DNA from: Oscillatoriales cyanobacterium
Lineage (GTDB): Bacteria; Cyanobacteriota; Cyanobacteriia; Cyanobacteriales; Microcoleaceae
Direction: 5' to 3'
Assembly (NCBI GenBank): GCA_004292745.1
Contig: RDXH01000009.1
Coordinates: 1-62,541 of the forward strand
DNA: 62,541 nt
Positions 27,357 through 38,900 of this stretch are shown here, one piece after another. How positions within the stretch are numbered: position 1 is the first letter of the stretch; each line of letters opens with the position of its first letter. A program made the position numbers and the translations under genes. The notes below the pieces were generated by a model. That model did no database searches, had not been told where the DNA came from, and was given only the letters and a program-made list of their open reading frames with translations.

Positions 27357-28637
27357 TTAACATAACTCCAAAAATCGGGCGTGCCACAGTTTGCCACTCT
27401 CTGTCAAACCTTGCGATCGCACTTTAATTTTGACGTTTTTGGGATGAGCCTCATAGAGTCGGCTAATTTCCTGCATTTCTGTGGCGCTAAACCCGGTTCC
27501 GACTGCTCCCATTGGCACTAATTTGCCCTGATTTTCTTGAGCTACTTCGATCGCACTAAAGGGCCTGCCCGCAACTTTTGTCGGTGTTAACCCCACAATC
27601 CACAGCTCGAATTCCAGACAATATTTTGTCCTCACCATGGGGAATTTTTTGATATCTTTCCCCCCTACATAGGGGCAGTTATGCAAAACCCACACTTCGC
27701 CTTCTTTATTTTCCGATTCTTGCTGATTTGCTAGTACAAGTTTTTCGGTGGCGGTGCGAAAGGTCGGTACAATTTCAAATTCTTTAGATAAATTCACCAG
27801 CATTTCGCCAATTTCTACTCCAGCAGCAATTCGTGCTGATTCCGGCAACGGAGTTAGGTCTTTTCCTTGGTAAAACAAACATTTAAAAATAGCATAAATT
27901 GCAGAGGGTGCCAGGGTGGGAAAACCTCTTTCTATATTAACTGTAGCAGCTTGGGAGCCTGTGCGGTGTTCGCTGCCGGTACAGCTTTTGTAATATAGTT
28001 CGCCGTCTAAAACAAAGATGCCTATTTTAGTTGCTGTGTCAATTAATGCTTGCTCTATTTCAATGGATGGCTGTTGGCGTAGGTTTGTCGATCGCGATTG
28101 GTAGTATACTTTGTCTGGAGTGGCGATCGCCACTACTCGATTGCCGTCGCGTTTTGGCTGTCCCCAATAATCTGAATTTTCGATGTAATAAGAACGTGCA
28201 TTCGGTGCGTCTACCGGCTGCATTGTCACAACTTTTCCCGGCTGTAAGTGTGGCGGTAATTGGGCAATTATGGGATTGTTGACAGTTGTTTCTATTTTGG
28301 GGGCGGAATTTGATTTGGCCTTGGGAACCAGATTGGTGGTAGCATTGGGTTCTTCCTTGAGAGCGAGTGGCTGTTGTCCAGTTTCCAATTCAAAAGCTTT
28401 TTTCCAAAATCCCATCGCCATGTCTGGATATCCTTCCGACTCCGCACAGAGTGCAAAACTAATCACTTTCGCCGTACCAATACCGCGCCCGTAATCAGCT
28501 AAATATTGTAGGGCCCCCGCTTCACCCATCAAGTGTAATTCTCGCTTAACGATGCGATTGTTCCAGCGTTCTCGAATGTCGCCACTGATTTTTTTAGCTG
28601 CTTTTCGTTTGGCTTCGACGTATTCGGTGCAGTCCAT
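27357..28637 (-). CDS. ATP-dependent DNA/RNA ligase-like nucleotidyltransferase
   Basis: The 426-residue protein has the ordered motifs of covalent nucleotidyltransferases. Motif I is KRDGNR (K162 as the expected AMP-accepting lysine). An SRSTNLR segment is in the place of the following RxG-type motif. Motif III is FVLDGELYY (208-216), motif IV EGEVWVL (312-318), and motif V MVRTKY (334-339). The end (VGTGFSATEM to GKLWHARFLEL) looks like a ligase OB domain. The first 155 residues are a helical domain and a low-complexity linker that I do not recognise. Bacterial replication uses the NAD-dependent LigA, so this is an accessory ligase, perhaps for repair or RNA. ATG at 28637. Confidence 0.72.
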   Translation of the reverse strand: MDCTEYVEAKRKAAKKISGDIRERWNNRIVKRELHLMGEAGALQYLADYGRGIGTAKVISFALCAESEGYPDMAMGFWKKAFELETGQQPLALKEEPNATTNLVPKAKSNSAPKIETTVNNPIIAQLPPHLQPGKVVTMQPVDAPNARSYYIENSDYWGQPKRDGNRVVAIATPDKVYYQSRSTNLRQQPSIEIEQALIDTATKIGIFVLDGELYYKSCTGSEHRTGSQAATVNIERGFPTLAPSAIYAIFKCLFYQGKDLTPLPESARIAAGVEIGEMLVNLSKEFEIVPTFRTATEKLVLANQQESENKEGEVWVLHNCPYVGGKDIKKFPMVRTKYCLEFELWIVGLTPTKVAGRPFSAIEVAQENQGKLVPMGAVGTGFSATEMQEISRLYEAHPKNVKIKVRSQGLTESGKLWHARFLELC

Positions 28638-28854
28638 ACTGCCTCCTGTTTGTAGGGCTACTTACTACACTATACAAAAAAATGATTAATTAGTCAAGTT
28701 GATAGCAAGAAACATTAGGGTGTCAGTAAAAATGCTAAGATAGACTCGATCGTATACTCACATTAATGATGCGGGGCTTGGCGGATTGCTAAGTGTAGTT
28801 AGCCAATTTGCGATCGCAGGTTGGAAAATTTAAGATCGAGTCTAATTGTAGTAG

Positions 28855-29160
28855 ATGATGAGATTGATTTTGTACAGCAAACCTGGATGCCACTTGTGCG
28901 AAGGGTTGCAAGAAAAACTGGAACAGATTGAAAGCATCAAGTTTCAATTGGAAGTGCGAGATATTACCCAACATGATGACTGGTTTCAAGCTTACCAGTA
29001 CGAAGTGCCAGTTTTGTTTAAAGTCCACCCTCTCGGAAACAATTCGGCCGATGTTGCATCCTCGCCCCTAGAACAATTACCCCGTCCTTCTCCGCGCTGC
29101 ACAGTCGCACAATTGGAGCAAATGTTACAGAAATATTTACAAAGCGATGGGTCAAAATAG
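28855..29160 (+). CDS. glutaredoxin-like protein
   Basis: A 101-residue thioredoxin-fold protein with LYSKPGCHLCEGLQEKLE; the CHLC pair is at residues about 13-16. It belongs to the short glutaredoxin-like (DUF836) group and should do thiol-disulfide exchange. ATG codons at 28855 and 28858 are equivalent candidates. It is 31 bases upstream of murE on the same strand, so the two are probably cotranscribed, although no functional link is obvious. Confidence 0.85.
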   Translation: MMRLILYSKPGCHLCEGLQEKLEQIESIKFQLEVRDITQHDDWFQAYQYEVPVLFKVHPLGNNSADVASSPLEQLPRPSPRCTVAQLEQMLQKYLQSDGSK

Positions 29161-29191
29161 ATTCAACACAGTTTAATGAGGAGTGATTGAC

Positions 29192-30859
29192 ATGAAATTG
29201 AGAGAATTATTAGCAGCGGTTCCCAGCATTTCTTTTGACTTGCAACATCCCGCCCTCGATGCGGAAGTCCAGGGTTTATCGACTAATTCCCACGCTTGTA
29301 AGTCGGGGGATTTGTTTTTGGGAATGCCGGGAACGCGGGTAGATGGGGGAGATTTTTGGCCTAGTGCGATCGAGGCTGGTGCTGTAGCTGCCATAATTTC
29401 CACCTCAGCCGCCCAAAAAATACCCCCCCAACCCCCCCTTGGCAAGGGGGGGCTAGAAAGGTCGAAAATACCCCCCCAACCCCCCCTTGGCAAGGGGGGG
29501 CTAGAAAGCTCGAAAATACCCCCTCAGCCCTCCAGCCAGGGGGGGCTAGAAAGCTCGAAAATACCCCCTCAGCCCTCCAGCCAGGGGGGGCTAGAAGAGG
29601 TTCCCTGTGTGATTCCAGCAGGGGATATGGCTCAAGTTTGCGGTCAAATAGCAACGGCATTTTACGGTAGTCCAGCTAGCCAATTGAAACTGGTTGGTGT
29701 TACGGGTACTAATGGCAAAACTACAACTACTCATTTAATCGAATTTTTGCTGAATCAAATGCAGTTACCTGCGGCGATTTTCGGCACGCTTTATACTCGC
29801 TGGTCGGGCTATGAAAAAACGGCACTTTACACCACACCTTTTGCTGTGGAACTGCAAAAAGAATTAGCAGAATCTGTTAGTGCTGGATGCAAATATGCAG
29901 TAATGGAAGTCAGTTCTCATGCTTTGGTACAGCAGCGAGTTTTGGGCTGTGATTTTGATGTTGCCGTGTTTACCAACTTGACTCAAGACCATCTGGATTT
30001 CCATAGCGATATGGAAGATTATTTTAATGCAAAATCGCTTTTGTTTAGTCCAGATTATCTCAAAGGTCGGGCGGTTGTGAATATTGATGATGCCTACGGA
30101 AGGCGAATCATGAAAAGTCTCAAGTCTGAGCAAGTTTGGAGTTACAGCACTAGCGATCGAACTGCTGATTTGTATGCTGATGATTTGCAATATCAGCCCA
30201 ACGGCGTTAAAGGAATCTTGCATACTCCTAAAGGAAAAACTGCTTTTGTTTTGCCTTTAGTTGGTCAGTTCAATTTATCAAATATGTTGGCTGCTGTTGG
30301 TGCTGCTTTGGATTTGGGTTTAGATTTGTCGGCAATTGTAGAGAAATTATCGGAATTTGTGGGAGTTCCGGGACGGATGGAACGGGTGCAAATAAGTGCC
30401 GACCAAGATATTAGTGTAATTGTCGATTACGCGCACACTCCTGATAGTTTGGAGAACTTGTTGAAGGCTTCGCGGCCGTTTATTCCGGGTCAGATGATTT
30501 GTGTGTTTGGTTGCGGTGGCGATCGCGATCGCACTAAGCGTCCAAAAATGGGTAAAATCGTGGCAGAATTGGCCGACTTAGCTGTTGTTACTTCCGACAA
30601 TCCGCGCACTGAAGTTCCTCAGCGGATTTTGGAGGATATCCTAGCAGGAATTGGACCGGAACTCAATCCCATCGTCCAGTGCGATCGAGCTGCTGCAATT
30701 CGCACTGCGATTATGGATGCTAAACCCGGAGATGGCGTGCTGATTGCGGGTAAGGGACACGAAGATTATCAGATTTTGGGTACTGAAAAAGTTCATTTTG
30801 ACGATCGAGAACAAGCCCGAAATGCTCTCAAAGAAAGAATGAATGGGGTTGGCAGCTAG
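29192..30859 (+). CDS. murE: UDP-MurNAc-L-Ala-D-Glu:meso-DAP ligase, with in-frame repeat insert
   Basis: Adds meso-diaminopimelate to the peptidoglycan precursor. Seen are VGVTGTNGKTTTTHLIEFLL (ATP loop), the DNPR motif in TSDNPRTEVP (selects meso-DAP) and GKGHEDYQ. ATG 29192 with AGGAG ten bases upstream is preferred to GTG 29183. Between IISTSAAQ and VPCVIPAGDMAQV the N-terminal domain carries about 60 residues made of four repeats (KIPPQPPLGKGGLE, KIPPQPSSQGGLE), encoded by GC-rich palindromes. The frame is intact; the insert is probably a surface loop because the enzyme is essential. Confidence 0.95.
   Translation: MKLRELLAAVPSISFDLQHPALDAEVQGLSTNSHACKSGDLFLGMPGTRVDGGDFWPSAIEAGAVAAIISTSAAQKIPPQPPLGKGGLERSKIPPQPPLGKGGLESSKIPPQPSSQGGLESSKIPPQPSSQGGLEEVPCVIPAGDMAQVCGQIATAFYGSPASQLKLVGVTGTNGKTTTTHLIEFLLNQMQLPAAIFGTLYTRWSGYEKTALYTTPFAVELQKELAESVSAGCKYAVMEVSSHALVQQRVLGCDFDVAVFTNLTQDHLDFHSDMEDYFNAKSLLFSPDYLKGRAVVNIDDAYGRRIMKSLKSEQVWSYSTSDRTADLYADDLQYQPNGVKGILHTPKGKTAFVLPLVGQFNLSNMLAAVGAALDLGLDLSAIVEKLSEFVGVPGRMERVQISADQDISVIVDYAHTPDSLENLLKASRPFIPGQMICVFGCGGDRDRTKRPKMGKIVAELADLAVVTSDNPRTEVPQRILEDILAGIGPELNPIVQCDRAAAIRTAIMDAKPGDGVLIAGKGHEDYQILGTEKVHFDDREQARNALKERMNGVGS
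29416..29597. repeat. palindromic repeat array within murE, four units
   Basis: Units of 45-48 bases, each with a C-run/G-run palindrome (for example CCCCCCCTTGGCAAGGGGGG) and the linker CTAGAAAG. Two units are of a CTTGGCAAG type and two of a TCCAGCCAG type. All have lengths divisible by three, so they add amino acids without a frameshift. Confidence 0.92.
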
Positions 30860-30873
30860 TTAAAAACATACCC

Positions 30874-30906
30874 AGATGCCAGATTTCTTTAAGAAGTCTG
30901 GCATCT
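30874..30906. repeat. inverted repeat after murE
   Basis: Perfect 10-base arms AGATGCCAGA and TCTGGCATCT with a 13-base loop, 14 bases after murE. It lacks a T run, so it may stabilise the 3' end or act as a weak terminator. The remaining 260 bases up to the next gene are AT-rich with no ORF. Confidence 0.6.
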
Positions 30907-31169
30907 CAACAGCAACAAATCACAAGTCATACTTAACAAAAAAAATATAATAAACCAGTAATTATACTTACACCGTATTTAATCGGCCTCATTATAATTA
31001 GATAAAACACTTTAATAAACCACCGAAATTGCTGTGATCTAAATCACTCAATATCGCAGTCTCGATCGCATCCAATCAGGTATCGATATTACTATAATTA
31101 GGTTTTAGCAAAGACTTTTGTAAGGAAAAAAAATCTTGATCAAACTATTTTACAGCTAACACTAAAATC

Positions 31170-32168
31170 ATGACGAATTATCCCAATTTGGTAAGTTCCA
31201 CATCCTTCGATCCTCTGTCACCTTCGGTAGACTTATCTGTTTCCTTTGCTCAAAAGTATATGCAGCAGATGAAAGGTAATGCTGGCGGCGTGGTTGACGA
31301 TCGCTTTGCCGAACGACGGCGCACTGGGATGGCAAAAACCATGTTGGAATCCCTGCGTTCTGTGAGTGCAAAATCCTGGACTAAGACCGATAATTTGCTG
31401 GCGCAAGAGTTAGTTAATCACGGAATTGATAGCGAACTTATCGATCCCTGGCAAATTTCCGGTGGCATCCATAAAGTTTACAAATTTGCGATCGAAGCCT
31501 ACGATCAACAATTACCGCCCCATAGTATTGTCACCAAAATTAGCCCAGTCTTAGGCGAAGTTCGCAAGCAAGTTACAGCGGTGGACCCCCGCGTCATTGG
31601 CTTTGTCGCGATGCAATATCATTACACAGGAGTGCAATTGATGGAGTTGCTCCCAGATGTGGAACAGGAGAAGTTTGCTAACTACGTTAAGATTCTCGAC
31701 GATCATCTGTATATGCCACTGCAACGCGCCTACAGTGCGGCGGGGAAGCATCCATCGGATTCGGTAGCGCTACAATCTGTACGGTTGTTGATGCCAATCA
31801 TGAGGCAGATTGCTGAACGGGTAGTCGATCGGGTAAATCAACTCTACCCACGCTATCGCTGTCTTTCTGGGCCTCTCAACAGCCCAAATATTCGCACATC
31901 CAGCATCCGCGATGTCGAGATGTTTCAAGTCTATATGTGGGTGTGTCTGCTGGAAGGAAATTTGCACGCCCTAGAGACGGAACTGTTTCCGCTGTGCGTC
32001 ATGATTTACCCCAAACTAAATGTGAGTTGGGAACTTGTCAGCCAAATGACTCACTTACTACGCAAGGAAATTTGTGCCTGTCTGTCACCCGAACAAGCAA
32101 AATATTGCGAACCTTTCTATGAGATTCTGCGCCGTATGTTTTCAGCGGAAGTTTTTCCGAACGCTTGA
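31170..32168 (+). CDS. hypothetical protein, 332 aa, function unknown
   Basis: A soluble, largely helical protein with a Ser/Pro-rich, poorly structured start (first 30 residues). Distinctive segments are [44 protein letters not shown] and [15 protein letters not shown] know no domain that covers it. The codon use and position between murE and msrA suggest a resident cyanobacterial gene and not a recent import. ATG 31170; a 310-base leader precedes it. msrA begins 41 bases after its stop codon, so cotranscription is possible. Confidence 0.7.
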   Translation: MTNYPNLVSSTSFDPLSPSVDLSVSFAQKYMQQMKGNAGGVVDDRFAERRRTGMAKTMLESLRSVSAKSWTKTDNLLAQELVNHGIDSELIDPWQISGGIHKVYKFAIEAYDQQLPPHSIVTKISPVLGEVRKQVTAVDPRVIGFVAMQYHYTGVQLMELLPDVEQEKFANYVKILDDHLYMPLQRAYSAAGKHPSDSVALQSVRLLMPIMRQIAERVVDRVNQLYPRYRCLSGPLNSPNIRTSSIRDVEMFQVYMWVCLLEGNLHALETELFPLCVMIYPKLNVSWELVSQMTHLLRKEICACLSPEQAKYCEPFYEILRRMFSAEVFPNA

Positions 32169-32209
32169 TAACTACTATCATAAAGATTAAAGTTTCTGCG
32201 GGCAGCACA

Positions 32210-32680
32210 ATGGAAAAAGCTACGTTTGCAGCGGGTTGTTTTTGGGGGGTTGAAGACAAGTTTCGATCGGTGCAGGGGGTGTTATCGACTTGGGCGGGCT
32301 ATACGGGCGGTCATTGGCAACATCCCTGTTACCTCGATGTTTGTGCGAGAATTACGGGTCACGCTGAGGCCGTGCAGGTAGAGTTCGATCGCTCTGTGGT
32401 AAGTTACGAAGCATTGCTCAATGTCTTCTGGAACTGTCACGATCCTACTCAAATCAACCGCCAAGGACCCGATCGGGGAGAACAGTACAGGTCGGTGATT
32501 TTTTATCACAATTTAGAACAAGAACAAGCGGCGCGCTTGTCCAAACACAAGCTGCAACTATCGGGGAAATACGATAAAGATATTGCTACGGAAATTCAAC
32601 CTGCTGGTGAGTTTTATATGGCTGAAGATTATCACCAGCAGTATCTCGATAAAAAACGGCGTTTAAGTTGGCAGACATGA
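32210..32680 (+). CDS. msrA: peptide-methionine (S)-S-oxide reductase MsrA
   Basis: Repairs oxidised methionine in proteins. The catalytic GCFWG is at residues 9-13 from the preferred ATG 32210; the family core continues with [45 protein letters not shown] and EDYHQQYL. The upstream in-frame codons from 32165 overlap the previous gene and are not conserved. Length 156 fits single-domain MsrA. Confidence 0.95.
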   Translation: MEKATFAAGCFWGVEDKFRSVQGVLSTWAGYTGGHWQHPCYLDVCARITGHAEAVQVEFDRSVVSYEALLNVFWNCHDPTQINRQGPDRGEQYRSVIFYHNLEQEQAARLSKHKLQLSGKYDKDIATEIQPAGEFYMAEDYHQQYLDKKRRLSWQT

Positions 32681-32936
32681 GGCGATTGCAATTGGGGCGA
32701 TCGCGCCCTAACACAGGTTGAACACCGACGTAATTGATGGTAGGAATCGGGAATTAGGAATAAAATTAATCTCCTCCGATCCCCGACTTTTTAATAAGTC
32801 TGGGAGTACCACTGGGTACGCATCAAAAATGACTGTGTTTTTTTCATTAAACCTAGTATAACATAGTAGATAAGCGTGCAGATTTGGCTGGAGCTTAGGC
32901 GAGGATTATTTGATAAATATGAAGGATGACTAACCT

Positions 32937-35900
32937 ATGGATGCGATCGCTAATTTGTCAGGTTATCAGATACTAGAGCAGCTTTATGCAGGTTTGAGAA
33001 CCTTGGTGTATAGGGGTATCCGAGAGCTCGACGGACAACCTGTCGTGATTAAACTGCTACACAACCCCTTTCCCAAGTTTAGCGAATTGGTGCAATTTCG
33101 CAATCAATATACGATCGCCAAAAATCTCAACCTACCCAGCATCGTCAAACCCCTAAGTCTAGAAGCCTACGGCAATAGCTATGCCCTAATTATGGAAGAT
33201 TTTGGTGGAGTCTCCCTGTCTGCTTATCTCAAGGGCGATCCACAACAGCCAGCCGACACAGATCGAAACCAATCTCATAAAATTTTACCTTTAGCAGAAT
33301 TTCTTAACTTAGCTTTACAACTCACAGATATTCTGCACTATCTTTCTCAAAAGCGAGTAATTCATAAAGATATCAAATCCGCTAATATTCTGATTAATCC
33401 AGATACCAAACAAGTAAAAATTATTGATTTTAGTATCGCTTCCTTGCTACCGAAAGAAACCCAAGAAATCTCTAATCCCCAGATTCTTGAAGGAACTCTC
33501 CCCTATCTCTCCCCAGAACAAACAGGGAGAATGAATCGCGGCATTGACTACCGCAGCGACTTTTATTCCCTGGGCGTTACCTGCTACGAATTATTAACGG
33601 GCCAATTACCGTTTATTTCCCAAGATCCGATGGAATTGGTGCACTGTCATCTCGCTAAGCAGCCACTTCCCGCACATCAAATCAATCCACAAATTCCCCT
33701 AGCTTTATCTGAGATTGTCTCTAAGCTGATGGAGAAGAATGCGGAAAACCGCTATCAGAGTGCATTGGGGCTGAAACACGATCTAGAGATTTGTCAGGCT
33801 CAATTACAAGAAACTGGGGAGATTAAAGCGTTTGTTTTGGGGGAATGCGATATTTGCGATCGTTTTATTATACTCGAAAAACTCTACGGTCGAAAAACTG
33901 AAGTTGCTGAATTATTAGCCGCATTCGATCGAGTAGCAAACCCTCATTCCCAGGCAGAATATGGTTCCCAGGCTCCGCCTAGGAATAAATATCAGGAGGC
34001 TCTGCCTCCTCTTTCAGTGCCTATTCTTTCTCAACTAAATCGCGAGGCAGAGCCTCTAGAAATGCGTTACCAGGCAGAGCGTGGTAACGAGGGAAACGAG
34101 GGAATAGAGCCTGGGAACGAGGGAACAGAAGGCTCCCCCCTTATTAAGGGGCTAAATCGCGAGGCAGAGCCTCTGGAAATGCGTTACCAGGCAGAGCCTG
34201 GTAACGAGGGGAACGAGGGAAAAGAAGGCTCCCCCCTTATTAAGGGGGGCTGGGGGGGATCGAATTTATCCCGCAGCGAATTGATGCTAGTTGCCGGATT
34301 TTCCGGCATTGGAAAAACCGTTGTAGTCAACGAAGTTCACAAACCCATAGTTCGCCAACGCGGTTATTTCATTAAAGGCAAATACGACCAATTTCAACGC
34401 AACATTCCCTTTAGTGCTTTCGTGCAAGCCTTCCGAGATTTGACAGAGCAATTGCTCAGTGAAAGCGACGCTAAACTTCAGGAATGGCAAACAAAAATTC
34501 TGAAGGCTGTTGGCGAAAACGGTCAAGTTGTTGTAGAAGTAATTCCCGAATTAGAACAAATTATTGGCAAACAACAGCCAGTCTCTGAACTTTTGGGAAG
34601 TGCTGCCGAAAACCGTTTCAATTTAGTGTTTCAAAAATTCATCTCTGTGTTTGCTACAAAAGAACATCCCTTAGTGATATTTTTGGATGATTTGCAGTGG
34701 TCAGATTCAGCATCTCTGAAATTAATGCAACTGTTGATGAGCGAAAAAGACAGCCAGAATTTGCTGGTAATTGGGGCATATCGGGATAACGAAGTATCTC
34801 CGGTTCATCCGTTTATGCTGGCGGTAGCAGAGATGGAAAAAGCCCAACTAACCGTAAATACTATTACCTTGGAGCCGCTCAGTCAAGTTGATATTAACGA
34901 TTTGATAGCAGATACGCTAATTTGCGATCGCACTCTTGCTCAGCCATTAACCGAGTTAGTTTATCAAAAAACCCAAGGTAATCCATTCTTTGCCACGCAA
35001 TTTCTCAAATCGCTACAGGAAGACGGGCTGATTGCGTTTAACCATGAGGGCAACCACGGGGGGATTGCCCCTACAGAAAACCAGAGTTGTGTAGGGGTAG
35101 TGCCCCCGTGCCTACCCCTCCCCAGTAAAGGGGGGTGGCAGTGCGATATTGCCCAAGTCAAAGCCCTAACTATCAGCGATGATGTGGTGGAGTTTATGGC
35201 GCTGCAATTGCAGAAGTTGCCGATCCCAACTCAGGATGTGCTGAAGTTGGCTGCGTGCATTGGAGCTCAGTTCGATCTGAATATATTGGCGGTAGTCAGC
35301 GAAAAGTCGCCAGAAGAAACTGCTGCGGATTTGTGGAAATCGTTGCAAGAAGGATTCATCTTACCAACCAGTGAAATTTATAAATTTTATCAAGGAAAAG
35401 AAGAGCGGGAGAAAACCGATATCTTGCCAACTACCGTCGCTCAATTACCTAACTACAAATTTCTACACGATCGCATTCAACAAGCGGCTTATTCCCTAAT
35501 TCCAGAAGAGCGAAAACAAGCCACTCACCTGAAAATAGGGCAACTGTTGCTGCAAAAAAGTAGTGAAACTCAACGTCAGGAACGGATTTTTGATATTGTC
35601 GGTCATTTCAACTTTGCCCGCGACTTGATTTCGGATGAAACAGCACGTTATGAATTAGCCTCGCTGAACTTGCAGGCTGGGAAAACTGCGAAAGCTGCCG
35701 CAGCCTTTGACGCGGCGTTAATATTTGTGAATACAGGTATTAGCAGCTTACCAGCCGATAGCTGGCAAGCACAATATACTCTGACGCTGGCCTTACACAA
35801 TTTGGCAGCGGAAGCAGCCTATTTGTGCAGCAAATTTGAACAGGTGCAACAGCTAGTTAGTGCGATTTTGCAACAAGCAAACCAACTGCTAGATAAAGTT

Positions 35901-38900
35901 AGTGCTTACGAGATTCAAATCCTCGCTTACCTTGCCCAAGGCCAGCCGCAGGATGCCGTTTATACAGCAATTGATGCGATCGGGCTGTTTGGCATTCGGC
36001 TTCCCAAAAACCCGACTCAGCCTCAAGTATTGCTGGGTTTAGCCAAAACTAAGTTGATTCTCGGTAACAAGAAACCGGAACAACTTGTGAATCTGCCAAC
36101 TATGACAGATGCTAACAAATTGGCAGCGATGCGAATTCTTTATAGTGCTGCTTCTGCTGCCTATCTTTGTGCTCCGAAGTTGATGCCGCTACTGGTATTT
36201 GAGCGGGTTAATTTGTCTGTACGGCACGGCAATACTGCCCTATCGGCTTTTGGCTATGCTTGGTACGGATTGATTCTCTGCGGCATACTCGTGGATATCG
36301 AAGCTGGCTATCAATTCGGACAGCTTGCTCTGCAATTATTAGAGCGTTTTAATGCGACGGATTTGAGAGCAAAAGTGCTATTTATGACTTATACGTTTAT
36401 CAGCCATTGGCGCGATCGCATCGCAGATACAATGCCAGCGCTGTTAACAGCTTACCAGAGCGGTTTAGAAACGGGAGATGTCGAATATGCTGCTTGGGCT
36501 GCTTTGGTTTATTCTTACAATCGCTACTGGACAGGGGAGAACTTAAGGTCAGCAGAAGCAGGGATGCGTTCTTTGATAGCGGCGATCGCTCCTTTAAACC
36601 CAAAAAATGGCTCTCTTTATATCCAAATATACCATCAAGCGACCTTAAATCTTCTGGGTGATTCTAGCGATCCGAGTTGCTTGTCGGGCGAAAGCTATCG
36701 GGTGGCTGAAGATATTCCGGCACAGGTTGTGGCTAACGATCGCACAGGGTTATTTTTTAGTTACGTTTGCCAACAGCATCTTCATTATTTGTTTGGAAAT
36801 TATCCCGCATCAGTTGAAAAGTCAAAGGCTGCTAAACCGTACTTTGATAACTGCGTTTCTTCCCTGCCAACAGTTCTGCACTTCTTTTACGATTCTCTGG
36901 CACAACTGGCAATTTACGCAACTGCAACCTCAAAAGAACAGAAGCAAATTCTCAAGAGTATTGAGGCGAATCAGAAACAACTGAAGAAATGGGGACACTA
37001 TGCCCCGATGAATTACCAACATAAGTTTCTGTTGGTAGAAGCAGAACGGTATCGGGTACTGGGGCAAAAACTAGAAGCGATCGAATTGTACGATCGCGCA
37101 ATTCTACTTGCCAAAGAAAACCAATTCCTCAACGAAGAGGCATTAGCCAACGAACTTGCAGCCAAATTCTACCTCGACTGGGACAAACAAAAAGTAGCTC
37201 AATCGTATATGCAAGGAGCTTACTACTGTTATGCCAAATGGGGCGCGAAAGCGAAAATTGATGACTTAGAAACCCGCTATCCCCAACTCCTTAGTGCCAT
37301 ATTGCAGACACAACAAAATCATTTTTCCATCAGCGACACTCGCCTGGAAACTCTCGATCGATCCTCCATCCTCGATCGCACCATCCACACAACTCGTTCT
37401 AGCAGCAGTAGCATTTCCGAATCTCTCGATTTCGCCACCATTCTCAAAGCCTCGCAAGCTTTATCCAGTGAAATCCAACTAGAGAAATTAGTTTCCAATT
37501 TAATGCAAGTAGTGATGGAAAATGCTGGGGCAAAAAAGGCTGGTCTGCTGTTATTGCAAGACGGTATTTTGATGCTTGAAGCTCTAGCAGATGCCGATCA
37601 AAACATTAGCATATTGTCTGTGCCAGTGTCAAGCGTTCAAAAAATTCCAGTAACACTAATAAACTACGTTAAACGCAGCTTAAAAACTGTTGTTATCGAC
37701 GATGCAACGGCACAAAATAATTTTAGTGCCGACCCGTATTTGATGCAGGAAAAACCTCATAGTGTGCTGTGTACGTCTATTTTAAACCAAGGTAAATTAA
37801 TCGGATTGCTGTATCTAGAAAATGGGTTAACGATTGGGGCATTTACGCGCGATCGCACGGAACTCATTCAACTATTGTGTACCCAAGCAGCGATTTCTAT
37901 CGAAAATGCCAGACTTTATGGTCGTGAGCAAGACAAATCCCAGGATCTACAAGTATCGTTAGATCAATTAGAGCAATCAGAATTGCGTTTTAGAAATCTG
38001 TTTGAGAATTCACCAGACGCTATATTTTTGGGAAATAAAGCAGGATTTATTGACTGCAATCAGGCAACAGTTGCTCTGTTTGGCTACACCCATAAAGACC
38101 AGCTTCTCAAGCTACATCCATCCAACGTATCCCCAGAATTTCAGCCTGATGGTGAATATTCTTTAGATAAAGCAAACAGGATGATCGCGAACGGATTAGA
38201 GACTGGAAGCTATCAGTTTGAATGGATGCACCAACGGGCGAATGGCGAAGAATTTTGGACAGAAGTGCTACTAACCATGATTTTATATGATGGTGCCGAG
38301 GCGTTATACGGTGTTGTCCGAGATATTAGCGATCGCAAACAAGCAGAAGTCACCTTGCACCAAAAATCTCAAGAACTCGAACAAACCCTGCAAGACCTCA
38401 AACAAGCCCAATTGCAAATGGTGCAGAATGAAAAAATGGCAACTTTGGGCAATTTAGTTGCAGGTGTCGCCCACGAAATCAACAATCCCATTGGCTTTAT
38501 TGCAGGCAGTGTCAACAACATCGAAGAATACATTCAAGACTTACTTGCTCATCTTGAATGCTATCAAAAATGTTATCCAGAACCAGTAGCGGAAGTTAGC
38601 GACAATGCAGAAGATATTGACTTAGAATTCCTGATCGAAGATTTGCCGAAGCTGATTCCAGCTATGAAAATAGCCTCCCAGCGCATTCGCGAAATTAGCA
38701 ACAGCCTCCGCACCTTTTCCAGAGCAGATACTGCGGAAAAAGTTGCTTGCGACATCCATCAAGGGATTAACAGTACGCTGTTGATTTTGAAATACCGCCT
38801 CAAAGCTTCCGAGAAACGTCCGGCTGTTGAAGTGATTTCGGAATACGGTAAGTTGCCGCTTGTCAAGTGTTTTTTGGGACAATTAAATCAAGTATTTATG

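Noticed and set aside
29173-29660. Minus-strand ORFs over the 5' part of murE
   Set aside because: They read the opposite strand of the palindromic repeat array, which is open on both strands because of its composition.
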